Assembly (NCBI GenBank): GCA_900318035.1
Contig: ONJC01000002.1
Coordinates: 106,659-170,658, forward strand
Length of the DNA stretch: 64,000 bases
Direction: 5' to 3'
From: an uncultured Methanobrevibacter sp.
GTDB taxonomy: Archaea > Methanobacteriota > Methanobacteria > Methanobacteriales > Methanobacteriaceae
In this document: positions 53,541-62,216 of the stretch, piece by piece
How positions within the stretch are numbered: the first letter of the stretch is position 1
How the letters are laid out: every line of letters begins with the position of its first letter
Notes under the pieces: generated by a model
What the model saw: the letters and a program-made list of their open reading frames with translations, nothing else
Databases searched by the model: none
What the model was told of the DNA's origin: nothing
Made by a program: the position numbers and the translations under genes

Positions 53541-53653
53541 TATATTAAATATAAAAAATGCAATCTACCACCACACACCCCAGATTGCAAAAACACGATT
53601 TAAATGGTAGCCGTAATGGATGCGAATGCTGTTTATAGGATATATTTAATATA
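53541..53653. ncRNA. Structured inverted-repeat element (possible RNA) between fen and DUF2119
   Basis: TATATTAAATATA (53541-53553) and its exact reverse complement TATATTTAATATA (53641-53653) enclose 87 bases. Inside, TGCAATCT pairs with AGATTGCA (53559-53589), and CTACCA in its loop can pair with TGGTAG (53605-53610). The inner part is much less AT-rich than its surroundings. It may be a non-coding RNA, a double terminator between convergent genes, or a small mobile element. The strand is unknown. Confidence 0.4.
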
Positions 53654-53714
53654 AGAATGAATCCTGATGTTGATGGTTTCTCACCACCACAAAACCCAGG
53701 AACCATCAATGTCT

Positions 53715-54365
53715 TTAATATGGCGGAAAATCATCGCCAAACACTTTTTTTGCATATTTTATTGCCAAACCAACCTGAGGAGCATAATCCTTTAACATCT
53801 GACATTCAAAATGTTTTCTGGATGGTGATTTTAAAATAAGTTTCAGTAGCTTTTCATAAGTTTCACAGGCCAATTTTTTATCAAAACCATATTTATCAAT
53901 GATTTCAGGAGTTAATTTTTCAAAGCAGGGAAATTCCAATGTTTTACAGACAGTTTCTGTAGAAAAGTAAGTCATTCTGATTAATGGAGAAACAGATGAA
54001 ACCAACACATGATTTCCCAATTTAATCAATGGAGGGATGCCTGTTTTTTCATATCTTTCCATTGATGTGAGTTTTTCATAGTTTTTAAGATTGTAACAGT
54101 GAAGTTCTGTGTAAAAATCAGGATTGAAATGTTCTATTAAATTTAAAATCTTCAAACCTAATTCTGACTGGTAATATTCCTTTTTAATAGTGGAAATATA
54201 TGGTGTCTTATCAAAATTATAAAAATAGAACTGACCCTTTGACAAATCCTCTTTTCTTATTCTTTTGATGAATTTTAAAGAGGTAACACCTTCATTTCCG
54301 TGAAGGCCTCCGATGAATAATTTGGTGGGACCGTCACCGTTGTCAATATATCTAAAATAAGACAT
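53715..54365 (-). CDS. DUF2119 family protein (zinc-carboxypeptidase-like)
   Basis: The 216-residue protein has KLFIGGLHGNEGVTSLKFIK at about 15-34, where HxxE is the first pair of zinc ligands of the M14/succinylglutamate-desuccinylase fold, and FYTELHCYNLKNYEKL at about 97-112 with a further His. DUF2119 is found in methanogens. The substrate is unknown. The gene lies 26 bases after ahcY. Confidence 0.78.
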   Translation of the reverse strand: MSYFRYIDNGDGPTKLFIGGLHGNEGVTSLKFIKRIRKEDLSKGQFYFYNFDKTPYISTIKKEYYQSELGLKILNLIEHFNPDFYTELHCYNLKNYEKLTSMERYEKTGIPPLIKLGNHVLVSSVSPLIRMTYFSTETVCKTLEFPCFEKLTPEIIDKYGFDKKLACETYEKLLKLILKSPSRKHFECQMLKDYAPQVGLAIKYAKKVFGDDFPPY

Positions 54366-54391
54366 GAAAAAAAATAAAAATCAGAAGGAAT

Positions 54392-55642
54392 TTATGTTCC
54401 TTCTTGCCAGTTAGCCATGTATGCTTTTTGTTTGTCTGTCAATGAGTCAATTTCGATTCCCATTGCATCTAATTTCATGCTTGCTACTGTGTAGTCGATT
54501 TCATCAGGTGCTTTGGTTACGCCAACAGGCAAATCGTTTTCGAGAATGTGTTTTGCAGACAGTGCCTGTACGGCAAAACTCATGTCCATGATTTCTGCAG
54601 GGTGTCCCTGTCCACGTGCAGCTGAAAGGTTGACTAAACGGCCGTCAGCTAAAAGATAGATTTTGCGTCCGTCTTTGGTGGTGAACTCTTCGATACTTTC
54701 ACGGACCTCTTTTACTTCAGTTGAGATGGCTTCCAAATCAGGTCTGTTGATTTCCACGTTGAAGTGTCCTGAGTTTGCAAGCATACATCCGTCTTTCATG
54801 TATTTAAAGTCATCACCGCATATGATGTCTGCATTACCGGTTACAGTAATGATTAAATCAGCCTGTTTTACTGCTTCGCGGATTGTCATTACACGGTAAC
54901 CGTCCATTCTTGCTTCTAAAGCACGAATTGGATCTACTTCGGTTACGATGACATCTGCTCCGAGACCTGCCGCTCTGAGTGCAAGTCCTCTTCCGCACCA
55001 GCCGTATCCGCATACGACTACGGTTTTACCTGCAATTACCATGTTGGTTGTTCCCATGATTGCATCAAAGCTGGATTGTCCTGTACCGTATCTGTTGTCA
55101 AACAAGTATTTTGTATAAGCATCATTAACAGCTATTACAGGGAATTTTAATGCACCATCGGCGTGCATTGCCTGGAGTCTGTGTACACCGGTTGTGGTTT
55201 CCTCACATGCTCCTTTGATGTGGCTTAAAAGTTCAGTTCTTTCATTGTGAAGAACCATGATCATGTCTGCTCCGTCGTCAATGATAATGTCAGGCTTGTG
55301 GTCCAATACCATGTTGATTGTTTGGTAGTATTCCTCATCGTCCTGTTCTCTCCAGCCGTAAACGTTTAATCCCAAATCGGCTGCTCCTGCAACAGCATCA
55401 TCGTGAGTTGAGAGGGGATTGCATCCGGTCATTGCCACTTCTGCTCCACCGGCCATCAATGTTAATCCCAAGTTAATGGTTTTAGGTTCCAAGTGTAAGC
55501 AGGACCCGATTGTAATTCCTTTGAAAGGCTGAGTTTCCAAATATTCCTGTTTAATGGATTCCAAAACAGGCATGTGTTTTTGAACCCATTCAATTTTCCT
55601 AACACCTTCAGGTGCCAATGCCATATCTTTAACTTTACTCAT
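54392..55642 (-). CDS. ahcY: Adenosylhomocysteinase (S-inosylhomocysteine hydrolase type possible)
   Basis: The 416-residue protein has GNPLSTH-like MTGCNPLSTHDDAVAGAADL at about 70-90, the long NAD-binding motif VVVCGYGWCGRGLALRAAG at about 212-230, and MLANSGHFNVEI, ending with DSLTDKQKAYMANWQEGT. It splits S-adenosylhomocysteine or, in methanogens, probably the inosyl form. It is divergent from the tRNA gene. The promoter lies within 55643-55790. Confidence 0.92.
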   Translation of the reverse strand: MSKVKDMALAPEGVRKIEWVQKHMPVLESIKQEYLETQPFKGITIGSCLHLEPKTINLGLTLMAGGAEVAMTGCNPLSTHDDAVAGAADLGLNVYGWREQDDEEYYQTINMVLDHKPDIIIDDGADMIMVLHNERTELLSHIKGACEETTTGVHRLQAMHADGALKFPVIAVNDAYTKYLFDNRYGTGQSSFDAIMGTTNMVIAGKTVVVCGYGWCGRGLALRAAGLGADVIVTEVDPIRALEARMDGYRVMTIREAVKQADLIITVTGNADIICGDDFKYMKDGCMLANSGHFNVEINRPDLEAISTEVKEVRESIEEFTTKDGRKIYLLADGRLVNLSAARGQGHPAEIMDMSFAVQALSAKHILENDLPVGVTKAPDEIDYTVASMKLDAMGIEIDSLTDKQKAYMANWQEGT

Positions 55643-55790
55643 AATATCATCAGCATTAAAAATTATTTAATAATAAGACTATGTTGTTTACTCTTATTAA
55701 ATATATTGTATAATTTTAAAAAAATAGCTAAAATTGCCAAAAAAACAAAAACTTTAAATGTAATGATAAAAATATATATATTTGTTAGAT

Positions 55791-55900
55791 GCCGGGGTGG
55801 CTCAGCTGGTTAGAGCGCACGGCTCATAGGGTAATAAAGCAGTGCTCTGACTTATTCCTGGGATACCGTGAGATCGCGGGTTCGAATCCCGCCCCCGGCA
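55791..55900 (+). tRNA. tRNA-Met (CAU, elongator) with intron
   Basis: The acceptor stem GCCGGGG/CCCCGGC with discriminator A, D-arm GGCTCAGCTGGTTAGAGC, anticodon stem CACGG/CCGTG and T-arm GCGGGTTCGAATCCCGC are all complete. The anticodon loop is CTCATA plus A38 with anticodon CAT. A 36-nt intron (55829-55864) sits after position 37, the canonical archaeal place, presumably with a bulge-helix-bulge fold. CCA is not encoded. The body matches archaeal elongator tRNA-Met rather than tRNA-Ile2. Confidence 0.93.
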
Positions 55901-56019
55901 TCCTATATCCCAGGAATTTCCATCTTAACTACTTTTTTTAAAATACATTTCTCAAATCATAACAATTTTATAGTTTATTAATTTAAAATATTAATGTTAA
56001 GCTTATTGAGGATTTGAAA

Positions 56020-57186
56020 ATGTTATATAATACACTTGGAAAAACAGGATTAGAGGTTTCACGACTTGGTTTTGGAACAATGAGGCTTCCAACAGTTAAT
56101 TCTAACGATGAAATCGACACCGAAGAAGCATCCAAAATGCTTGAATATGGAATTGAAAACGGAATCAATCTCATAGACACCGCATATCCATACCACAGCA
56201 AAACTTTAGAGGGCAGTGGAAACAGTGAACGATTTGTCGGTGAATTTTTAGCTGAAAACAATTACAGGGATGAAGTATATATCTCAACAAAGTCCCCTTC
56301 ATGGGCAATTGAAAGCAAAAACGATTTCCAGATGTATCTCGACGAGCAACTGGAAAAACTCCAAACCGATTATATAGACATTTACCTGCTTCATTCACTG
56401 AATGTTCCGGACTGGGAAAAGGTTAAAAATTTTGATGTGCTGGATTTTCTTGACGACTGTCTAAGCAGCGGCACCGTAAAGCATGTCGGATTCTCATCAC
56501 ACATTGAAATTGATTATCTGATTGAAATCATCGACGAATATCCAAAATGGGAAGTCGTCATGACCCAGATGAACTATTTTGACGAATACTATCAATCCGG
56601 AATCATGGGACTGGAATATCTCAAAGAGGTAAACATCGGAAGCATGATTATGGAACCGTTGCGCGGAGGAAGACTTGTCAACAACATTCCCCAATCAGTT
56701 CAGGACATTTGGAGTATGGCAGAAGTTAAAAGAACTCCTGTAGAATGGGCACTTCAATACTTATGGAACCGCGATGATGTCGACTGTGTCTTAAGTGGAA
56801 TGACCAGTTTGGAACAGGTTAAGGAAAACATCGAAATAGCATCAAAAATAGATGAAATCAGCGACTATGATCAGGAAATAATCAGGGAAGTTGCAAGGGA
56901 GTACCGTAGTTTTGTAGGCAATCGCTGTACCCGATGCGGTTATTGCATGCCTTGTCCTCATGGCGTGGACATCATCAACTGTTTAACCGAATATAACATT
57001 GCAAATATGTTAAATGATCCCAAAGCCAGTGCAATGCAATATTTCACACAAATCGATGATGATTCAAGAGCCGACAGCTGCATTGACTGCAAGAAATGCA
57101 TACCGTTTTGCAGCCAGATGCTAAACATTCCGGAAGAGCTTCAAAAAGTCTACGAATACTTCGGCAGTGAATTTGACCATTTCTAA
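56020..57186 (+). CDS. Aldo/keto reductase with C-terminal 4Fe-4S clusters
   Basis: The protein is 388 residues from ATG 56020 (SD GAGGAT upstream). The barrel opens with LGKTGLEVSRLGFGTMRLP and has IDTAYPYH (catalytic Asp/Tyr), YIDIYLLHSL and VLSGMTSLEQV. The last 90 residues carry CTRCGYCMPCPHGVDIINC and CIDCKKCIPFC, two ferredoxin-like clusters, as in the COG1453 group. It is probably a redox enzyme that exchanges electrons with ferredoxin. Substrate unknown. Confidence 0.88.
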   Translation: MLYNTLGKTGLEVSRLGFGTMRLPTVNSNDEIDTEEASKMLEYGIENGINLIDTAYPYHSKTLEGSGNSERFVGEFLAENNYRDEVYISTKSPSWAIESKNDFQMYLDEQLEKLQTDYIDIYLLHSLNVPDWEKVKNFDVLDFLDDCLSSGTVKHVGFSSHIEIDYLIEIIDEYPKWEVVMTQMNYFDEYYQSGIMGLEYLKEVNIGSMIMEPLRGGRLVNNIPQSVQDIWSMAEVKRTPVEWALQYLWNRDDVDCVLSGMTSLEQVKENIEIASKIDEISDYDQEIIREVAREYRSFVGNRCTRCGYCMPCPHGVDIINCLTEYNIANMLNDPKASAMQYFTQIDDDSRADSCIDCKKCIPFCSQMLNIPEELQKVYEYFGSEFDHF

Positions 57187-57378
57187 ATGGTTGACTGCAT
57201 CATTTTTCATTGAAATAATAAACAATGAAACAAATTTTTATTTATTTTTTATTCATGGTTAAACAAAATACTATAAATTTTAAAAATCAATATGAAAATA
57301 GCCACTAAAAAAAATAAATCTTATACATTAATATATGAAAAATTACATAATAGCTATTAATTACTATTTTTCAAAACC

Positions 57379-57429
57379 TTTATATATCATAAGGTGGAAA
57401 TATATTTCCAAGGTAGGAAGATATTTTCC
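57379..57429 (+). promoter_or_regulatory. glnA promoter with two NrpR operators
   Basis: TATA box TTTATATATC (about 57379-57388) is followed by GGAAATATATTTCC (57396-57409) and GGAAGATATTTTCC (57416-57429). Both match the NrpR site GGAA-N6-TTCC and lie 20 bases apart, on one face of the helix, over the expected transcription start. Repression under nitrogen sufficiency is expected from established work on NrpR. Confidence 0.88.
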
Positions 57430-57479
57430 GACTACTTTTATAAAATTCAATATTATCATAAATATTGGAGCTTGATTCT

Positions 57480-58835
57480 ATGAATGAAATTAATGAAGAA
57501 AAAATGCAAAGAGTAATCGAGCAAATGAAAGAGGATAACATTAAATTTATCCGTTTACAATTTGTCGATATAAATGGAACCGTAAAAAATATTGTTATTC
57601 CATTCAATGAAGAAGATATGGAAGACTTATTCCTTGAAGGAATGTTATTTGATGGATCTTCAATAGCAGGATTCGTTGGTATTAATGAAAGTGACCTTGT
57701 TTTAAAACCGGACATTAACACCTACTCAAGATTATCCTGGAGACCTGAAGAATCAGCAGTATGTAGATTTATCTGTGATGTATGGACTCCTGAACATGAA
57801 CCATTTGTAGGAGACCCAAGAAGCGTACTTAAAAAATCCTTAGCAAAAATAGGAAAAATGGGATTACAATACAATATTGGTCCAGAACCTGAATTCTTTA
57901 TTGTAGACATCGATGAAAATGGATACCCAATGCCATACGATGAAGCAACATACTTTGATGTAGAACCTTTAGACAAAGGACCTGATTTCAGAAGAGAATT
58001 AACCTTAAACTTAGAAGAATTAGACTTTGAAGTAGAAGCTTCTCACCACGAAGTAGCTCCTGGTCAAAATGAAATTGCATTCAGATTTAGAGATGCATTA
58101 AAAACTGCAGATGCTGTAATTACATTTAAACAAGCTATTAAAGCTATTGTAGATAATATGGCAACCTTTGATCAACTTGATTACAGAGTAACATTCATGC
58201 CTAAACCATTCTTTGGAGTAAACGGTAGTGGTATGCACTGTCACCAATCAGTATTCAAAGGCGATAAAAACCTATTCTCAAACCCAGATTCAGAAACTGG
58301 TCTTTCAAAAGATGCTCTCCACTTCATGGGAGGTTTATTAAAACACGCACCTGCTATAACCGCAATTACCAATCCAATTGTAAATTCATACAAACGTTTA
58401 GTGCCAGGTTATGAAGCTCCAGTATACAGAGCATACGGTCTTAAAAACAGATCTGCTTTAATCAGAGTTCCTGCAGCTCGTGGAAAAGCAACCCGTATTG
58501 AATATAGGGCACCTGACCCTGCATGTAACCCATACTTAGCATTCGCTGTAATGTTAGAAGCAGGTATTGACGGTATTCAAAATAAAATCGACCCAGGAGC
58601 CCCTGTAGAAATTAACATTTACGAATTAACCGAACAAGAAAGAGAAGACATGGGAATCAAAGTTTTACCATCAAGTTTATGGGAAGCTTACCATGCCCTT
58701 GAAGAAGACCCACTCATATTAGGCGCTTTAGGTGACCACATCAGTCAAAAATTCCTAGAGCTCAAATACCAAGAATGGGACGAATACCGTGTACAAGTAT
58801 TCGGATACGAACAAAGAAAATATTTAGATATTTAA
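57480..58835 (+). CDS. glnA: Glutamine synthetase
   Basis: The protein is 451 residues from ATG 57480 (SD GGAG; TTG 57465 is the alternative). GSI motifs are all visible: [75 protein letters not shown] and [17 protein letters not shown]. It makes glutamine from glutamate and ammonia. It is controlled by the NrpR sites upstream, and nrpR is the next gene downstream. Confidence 0.96.
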   Translation: MNEINEEKMQRVIEQMKEDNIKFIRLQFVDINGTVKNIVIPFNEEDMEDLFLEGMLFDGSSIAGFVGINESDLVLKPDINTYSRLSWRPEESAVCRFICDVWTPEHEPFVGDPRSVLKKSLAKIGKMGLQYNIGPEPEFFIVDIDENGYPMPYDEATYFDVEPLDKGPDFRRELTLNLEELDFEVEASHHEVAPGQNEIAFRFRDALKTADAVITFKQAIKAIVDNMATFDQLDYRVTFMPKPFFGVNGSGMHCHQSVFKGDKNLFSNPDSETGLSKDALHFMGGLLKHAPAITAITNPIVNSYKRLVPGYEAPVYRAYGLKNRSALIRVPAARGKATRIEYRAPDPACNPYLAFAVMLEAGIDGIQNKIDPGAPVEINIYELTEQEREDMGIKVLPSSLWEAYHALEEDPLILGALGDHISQKFLELKYQEWDEYRVQVFGYEQRKYLDI

Positions 58836-58854
58836 ATCTAAATATTCTTTTTTT
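58818..58854 (+). terminator. glnA terminator overlapping the stop codon
   Basis: AATATTTAGAT pairs perfectly with ATCTAAATATT around the loop ATTTAA, followed by CTTTTTTTTATTTT. The TAA stop lies in the loop/right arm, so the last codons are part of the hairpin. Confidence 0.8.
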
Positions 58855-58912
58855 TATTTTAAATTTAATGATAACTGCTTATGATTAAATTTAGAGTAAG
58901 GGAGCTATTTTT

Positions 58913-60595
58913 ATGTCAGAATCTGAACACAGAATGATAGAAATACTAAGGATATTGAATACACAGGACAAGCCGACAGGTTCCAAACTGATAGCTGATG
59001 AGCTTAAAAACAAAGGATATCACCTCGGTGAGCGTGCAGTCAGATATCACATGCAGATATTGGATGAAAAGGGATATACCGAAAGAATGGGATATTCCGG
59101 AAGGCAGATTACAGACCTTGGTCGTGAAAAATTGGAAAAGGGACTGATCTATGACCAGGTTGATTTCATCCATTCAAAATTTGAAGAAATGATTTATTTG
59201 ACTGATTTCAACTATATGACACAAAGCGGAAATGTAGTTGTAAATACATCAACCATTTATAACGAAGAATCAATCAATATACTTAAAGATATTTTTAAAA
59301 GTGGTCTTTCTGTTAGTCCTTACGTTAATATAAATAGAGTTAGAAACAAGGATGAAATTGAAGTGACAACAATATGCGGTACAACAATCGACGGCATACT
59401 TTTAAGTGAGGGAATACCTTCACAGCTGCAATATGGAGGACTCCTTAAAATTGAAAATTATCATCCTACAACCTTTACAGAATTAATTTCATACAAAAAG
59501 ACATCAATCACCCCTCTTGACGCATTTACAAACGCCAATCTGACTTCAATTTTGGATGTGGTGACAAAGGGAACAGGAATAATACCTGCAAACTTCAGAC
59601 TGATACCTGGAATCGGAAGAACCAGAGCGCTTGAAATAATCAATAAATTAGAAAAGATTGGAATCGGCGGAGTAATAGACATTTCAAATGAAGGGGAAGA
59701 CATTCTAGGAATGCATGTGCCTGAAGGAATGGTTGGAATAGCCGTTGTCGGAGGAATTACCCCATTTTGTGCAATTAAAGAATTGGGAGAACAAATTGAC
59801 ATAAAAATAGCTGAAGAAATCAGAGACTTCCAAACATTGTCCCCAATCACATCAGACATTAATCCTACATTAAAACCTTCAGGAACACTAAAACAGCCAA
59901 AAATATCTTTTGTACTTTCAAAATCATGGAATCTGATTCAACAGGTAAACTTTGATGTTGAAAAAAGAAAAGGAGACATAATATCAAACGTTTCATATAT
60001 GGATAAAGATAATTTGGATAAAGCGTTAACCATAATGGAAGATACATACAATTCCAATCCGAAATACATCAACCCATACTACAAGATTATGGACCATCCG
60101 AGTGACGAAAGCAAACTGGGAATAGCTACAATCTGCAGTTTAAGCATTGATGGGCTTTTAATAAACAATGGAATAATGTGCAATCCGGTGTACAGCGGAC
60201 TTTTGGAGCTTACAGAACCTCCATTATTCATTGATTTGATATCATATAACGGAACAACCGTGGATCCGCATAAAATATTCATATCAAAAAACATGACTTC
60301 AATATCCGCAAATTTCGGAACTAAAAAGATATTGGCCAGCTTTAAGGAAATTCCATATGTTACACGTGATTATGCAGTTCATCTTCTCGACATTCTGAAA
60401 AATACAGGATTTTCAATTTACAAAATTGGAAAACCAAGGGAAGTAACATACAATGCAAAAGCAGATAACTACAACTTCGGAGTTGTAGCTGGCGGAGGAC
60501 TTAACACCATAGGTGCAATAAAAGAAAAAGGAGTGCCTATTGAGGTCAAGTCTGTAGAAAAACTAATTCCTTTTGAAGAAATGGATAGGTTATAG
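58913..60595 (+). CDS. nrpR: Nitrogen regulator NrpR (two-domain)
   Basis: The 560-residue protein has an N-terminal winged helix (MIEILRILNTQDKPTGSKLI ... GERAVRYHMQILDEKGYTER) and two related NrpR effector domains (about 80-310 and 330-555), shown by the paired TTICGTTIDGILLSEGI / ATICSLSIDGLLINNGI and FGVVAGGGLNTIGAIKE / IAVVGGITPFCAIKE. It binds GGAA-N6-TTCC as a repressor and senses 2-oxoglutarate. Having both domains and the HTH in one chain is the single-gene form. An SD (GGGAG) precedes ATG 58913. Confidence 0.93.
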   Translation: MSESEHRMIEILRILNTQDKPTGSKLIADELKNKGYHLGERAVRYHMQILDEKGYTERMGYSGRQITDLGREKLEKGLIYDQVDFIHSKFEEMIYLTDFNYMTQSGNVVVNTSTIYNEESINILKDIFKSGLSVSPYVNINRVRNKDEIEVTTICGTTIDGILLSEGIPSQLQYGGLLKIENYHPTTFTELISYKKTSITPLDAFTNANLTSILDVVTKGTGIIPANFRLIPGIGRTRALEIINKLEKIGIGGVIDISNEGEDILGMHVPEGMVGIAVVGGITPFCAIKELGEQIDIKIAEEIRDFQTLSPITSDINPTLKPSGTLKQPKISFVLSKSWNLIQQVNFDVEKRKGDIISNVSYMDKDNLDKALTIMEDTYNSNPKYINPYYKIMDHPSDESKLGIATICSLSIDGLLINNGIMCNPVYSGLLELTEPPLFIDLISYNGTTVDPHKIFISKNMTSISANFGTKKILASFKEIPYVTRDYAVHLLDILKNTGFSIYKIGKPREVTYNAKADNYNFGVVAGGGLNTIGAIKEKGVPIEVKSVEKLIPFEEMDRL

Positions 60596-60886
60596 TTACA
60601 ATACAGTAACTACCACTTCTTCACCATTTTTAGGATAATGAGTAAACTCAATTATATCCTCTTCAACTTCATATACATCAATTTCAACTGTGGCACCAAG
60701 ATCACTTTCATCAAGTAAAACCAACATTTTGAATCCCGGTTTGTCAAAATACTTTGAAAAATCCATATTCAAGACCTCACCTTCAGCAAAAATCCTGTTA
60801 TATGAGATTTCAATCCTATCATGAATCTTTACATGCTCTTTTAAGTAATTTACAGCTTCTTTTGTAGTTAATTCTAAATCTTTCAT
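60596..60886 (-). CDS. DUF2097 family protein, copy 1
   Basis: The protein is 96 residues from ATG 60886 (MKDLELTTKEAVNYLKEHVK), with ISYNRIFAEGEVLNMDFSKY in the middle and FTHYPKNGEEVVVTVL at the end. An upstream start would add a hydrophobic leader unlike its paralogue. The protein matches the next gene (61010) in length and in ISYNRIFAxGEVL. The family is restricted to methanogens as far as I recall. Function unknown. Confidence 0.75.
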   Translation of the reverse strand: MKDLELTTKEAVNYLKEHVKIHDRIEISYNRIFAEGEVLNMDFSKYFDKPGFKMLVLLDESDLGATVEIDVYEVEEDIIEFTHYPKNGEEVVVTVL

Positions 60887-61009
60887 GATAATCAACTCAC
60901 TGTAAAAAATAGTTATGCAACAACATATATAAATGTTTGTATACATACGAACAAAATTAATCTTCGTTAAGATTGACACGAAAAAATGAATATGAAAAAA
61001 AGAGAGAAA

Positions 61010-61300
61010 TTATAAAATTTCTATGATAAGTTCCTTATCATCTGTAATATGGCGCAATTCAATTAAATCATCAGCAATTTCTTTAAAATCAACTTCAACA
61101 CACTGATTTAAAATTTCACCGTTTAACTGGAGACCAACTCTAAAACCTTCACCGGTCACGTCATCTTCTTCTGTGAAACCTAAAACCTCTCCAGGAGCAA
61201 AAATACGATTATATGAAATTTCTAAAATGTCGCCGACTTCAACTTGAGTCTTGATATATTCAAGCGCATCATCAAAACTCATTTCAACTTCTTCTATCAC
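61010..61300 (-). CDS. DUF2097 family protein, copy 2
   Basis: The 96-residue paralogue reads MSFDDALEYIKTQVEVGDIL, ISYNRIFAPGEVLGFTEEDD and IELRHITDDKELIIEIL. GTG 61300 follows an AAGGCGGT SD-like sequence. It lies 38 bases after fwdC on the same strand and may be read with the formylmethanofuran dehydrogenase genes. It is acidic and probably a small beta-barrel. Confidence 0.75.
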   Translation of the reverse strand: MIEEVEMSFDDALEYIKTQVEVGDILEISYNRIFAPGEVLGFTEEDDVTGEGFRVGLQLNGEILNQCVEVDFKEIADDLIELRHITDDKELIIEIL

Positions 61301-61338
61301 AATACCGCCTTCTAAAAAAAGAAAAAAAGAGATAGGAA

Positions 61339-62205
61339 TTATAAATTCCTGTATTCTCTGATTGAAGTATATTCGTCGTCTAATTCGCCGTATTCTGCTA
61401 ATTTTTCTTTGTTAGCTTCAGCGCCTAAGTAAAGGTTACCTTTACCGTTAAGACCAATATCTCCAGTATAGTGGATATATTTTCCTTCAAAAGTAGTTCC
61501 GTCAACTTCAGGATCTACTACAATACCATTGAGGACGAATCCTTCGAGTAATCTACCGAGGAATCCGTGGATGACAATGTTACCGTTTTTCATTTGACCA
61601 CCAGGCCAACGGTTTACGTCACCGTCAATTTCAATGAGACCTTTGGTCATGTGAATACCAGCTAAGATATCACAGTTACCTTTAACGTGGATTCTTCCAC
61701 CGGTTAAACATTCACCACATTGTTTTCCAGCGTTACCGCCAACAACAATTTGTCCTCCGGTCATACCTCTCCATTCACCAATGTATGAAGCACCAGTAAA
61801 TTCTTTGGTATTTCCTTCAATTTCAAGGTATCCACCAGACATTTCTCTACCAGCGTGAGCAGCTGCATTACCTTTAACGAGAATAGATCCACCGGACATT
61901 TCAGCACCAACGTGTAAATCTACACTACTGTTACAGACGATGTTTCCAGCGCTCATTTTACAACCGATGTATTTTACCCTGTTTAAGTCTCCGTTGAGAA
62001 TCATTTCAACTTCAGCAGGACTGTTAGCTTCTCCTTCTACAGTAATGTCGAAGAAGTCAGTGATTGGGAACCTAGAGTTTCCAATAGGAACTTGGTATTT
62101 AGCGAAATCTGCTTCAGTCCAGGTATAAATTTCATCAGGAATTAATTCATCAAATTCTAAAGCGATTGATGAAGTTTTGATTTGATCAAATGTAATTGTT
62201 TTCAA
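61339..62205 (-). CDS. fwdC: Formylmethanofuran dehydrogenase subunit C
   Basis: The protein is 288 residues from TTG 62205 (SD GGGGTG 5 bases upstream; GTG 62214 is possible). Repeated GG-turns mark the left-handed beta-helix shared with glutamate synthase GXGXG domains: [91 protein letters not shown]. It is a structural subunit of the enzyme that reduces CO2 on methanofuran. It starts just after fwdA ends. Confidence 0.92.
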   Translation of the reverse strand: MKTITFDQIKTSSIALEFDELIPDEIYTWTEADFAKYQVPIGNSRFPITDFFDITVEGEANSPAEVEMILNGDLNRVKYIGCKMSAGNIVCNSSVDLHVGAEMSGGSILVKGNAAAHAGREMSGGYLEIEGNTKEFTGASYIGEWRGMTGGQIVVGGNAGKQCGECLTGGRIHVKGNCDILAGIHMTKGLIEIDGDVNRWPGGQMKNGNIVIHGFLGRLLEGFVLNGIVVDPEVDGTTFEGKYIHYTGDIGLNGKGNLYLGAEANKEKLAEYGELDDEYTSIREYRNL

Positions 62206-62216
62206 ATTAAACACCC

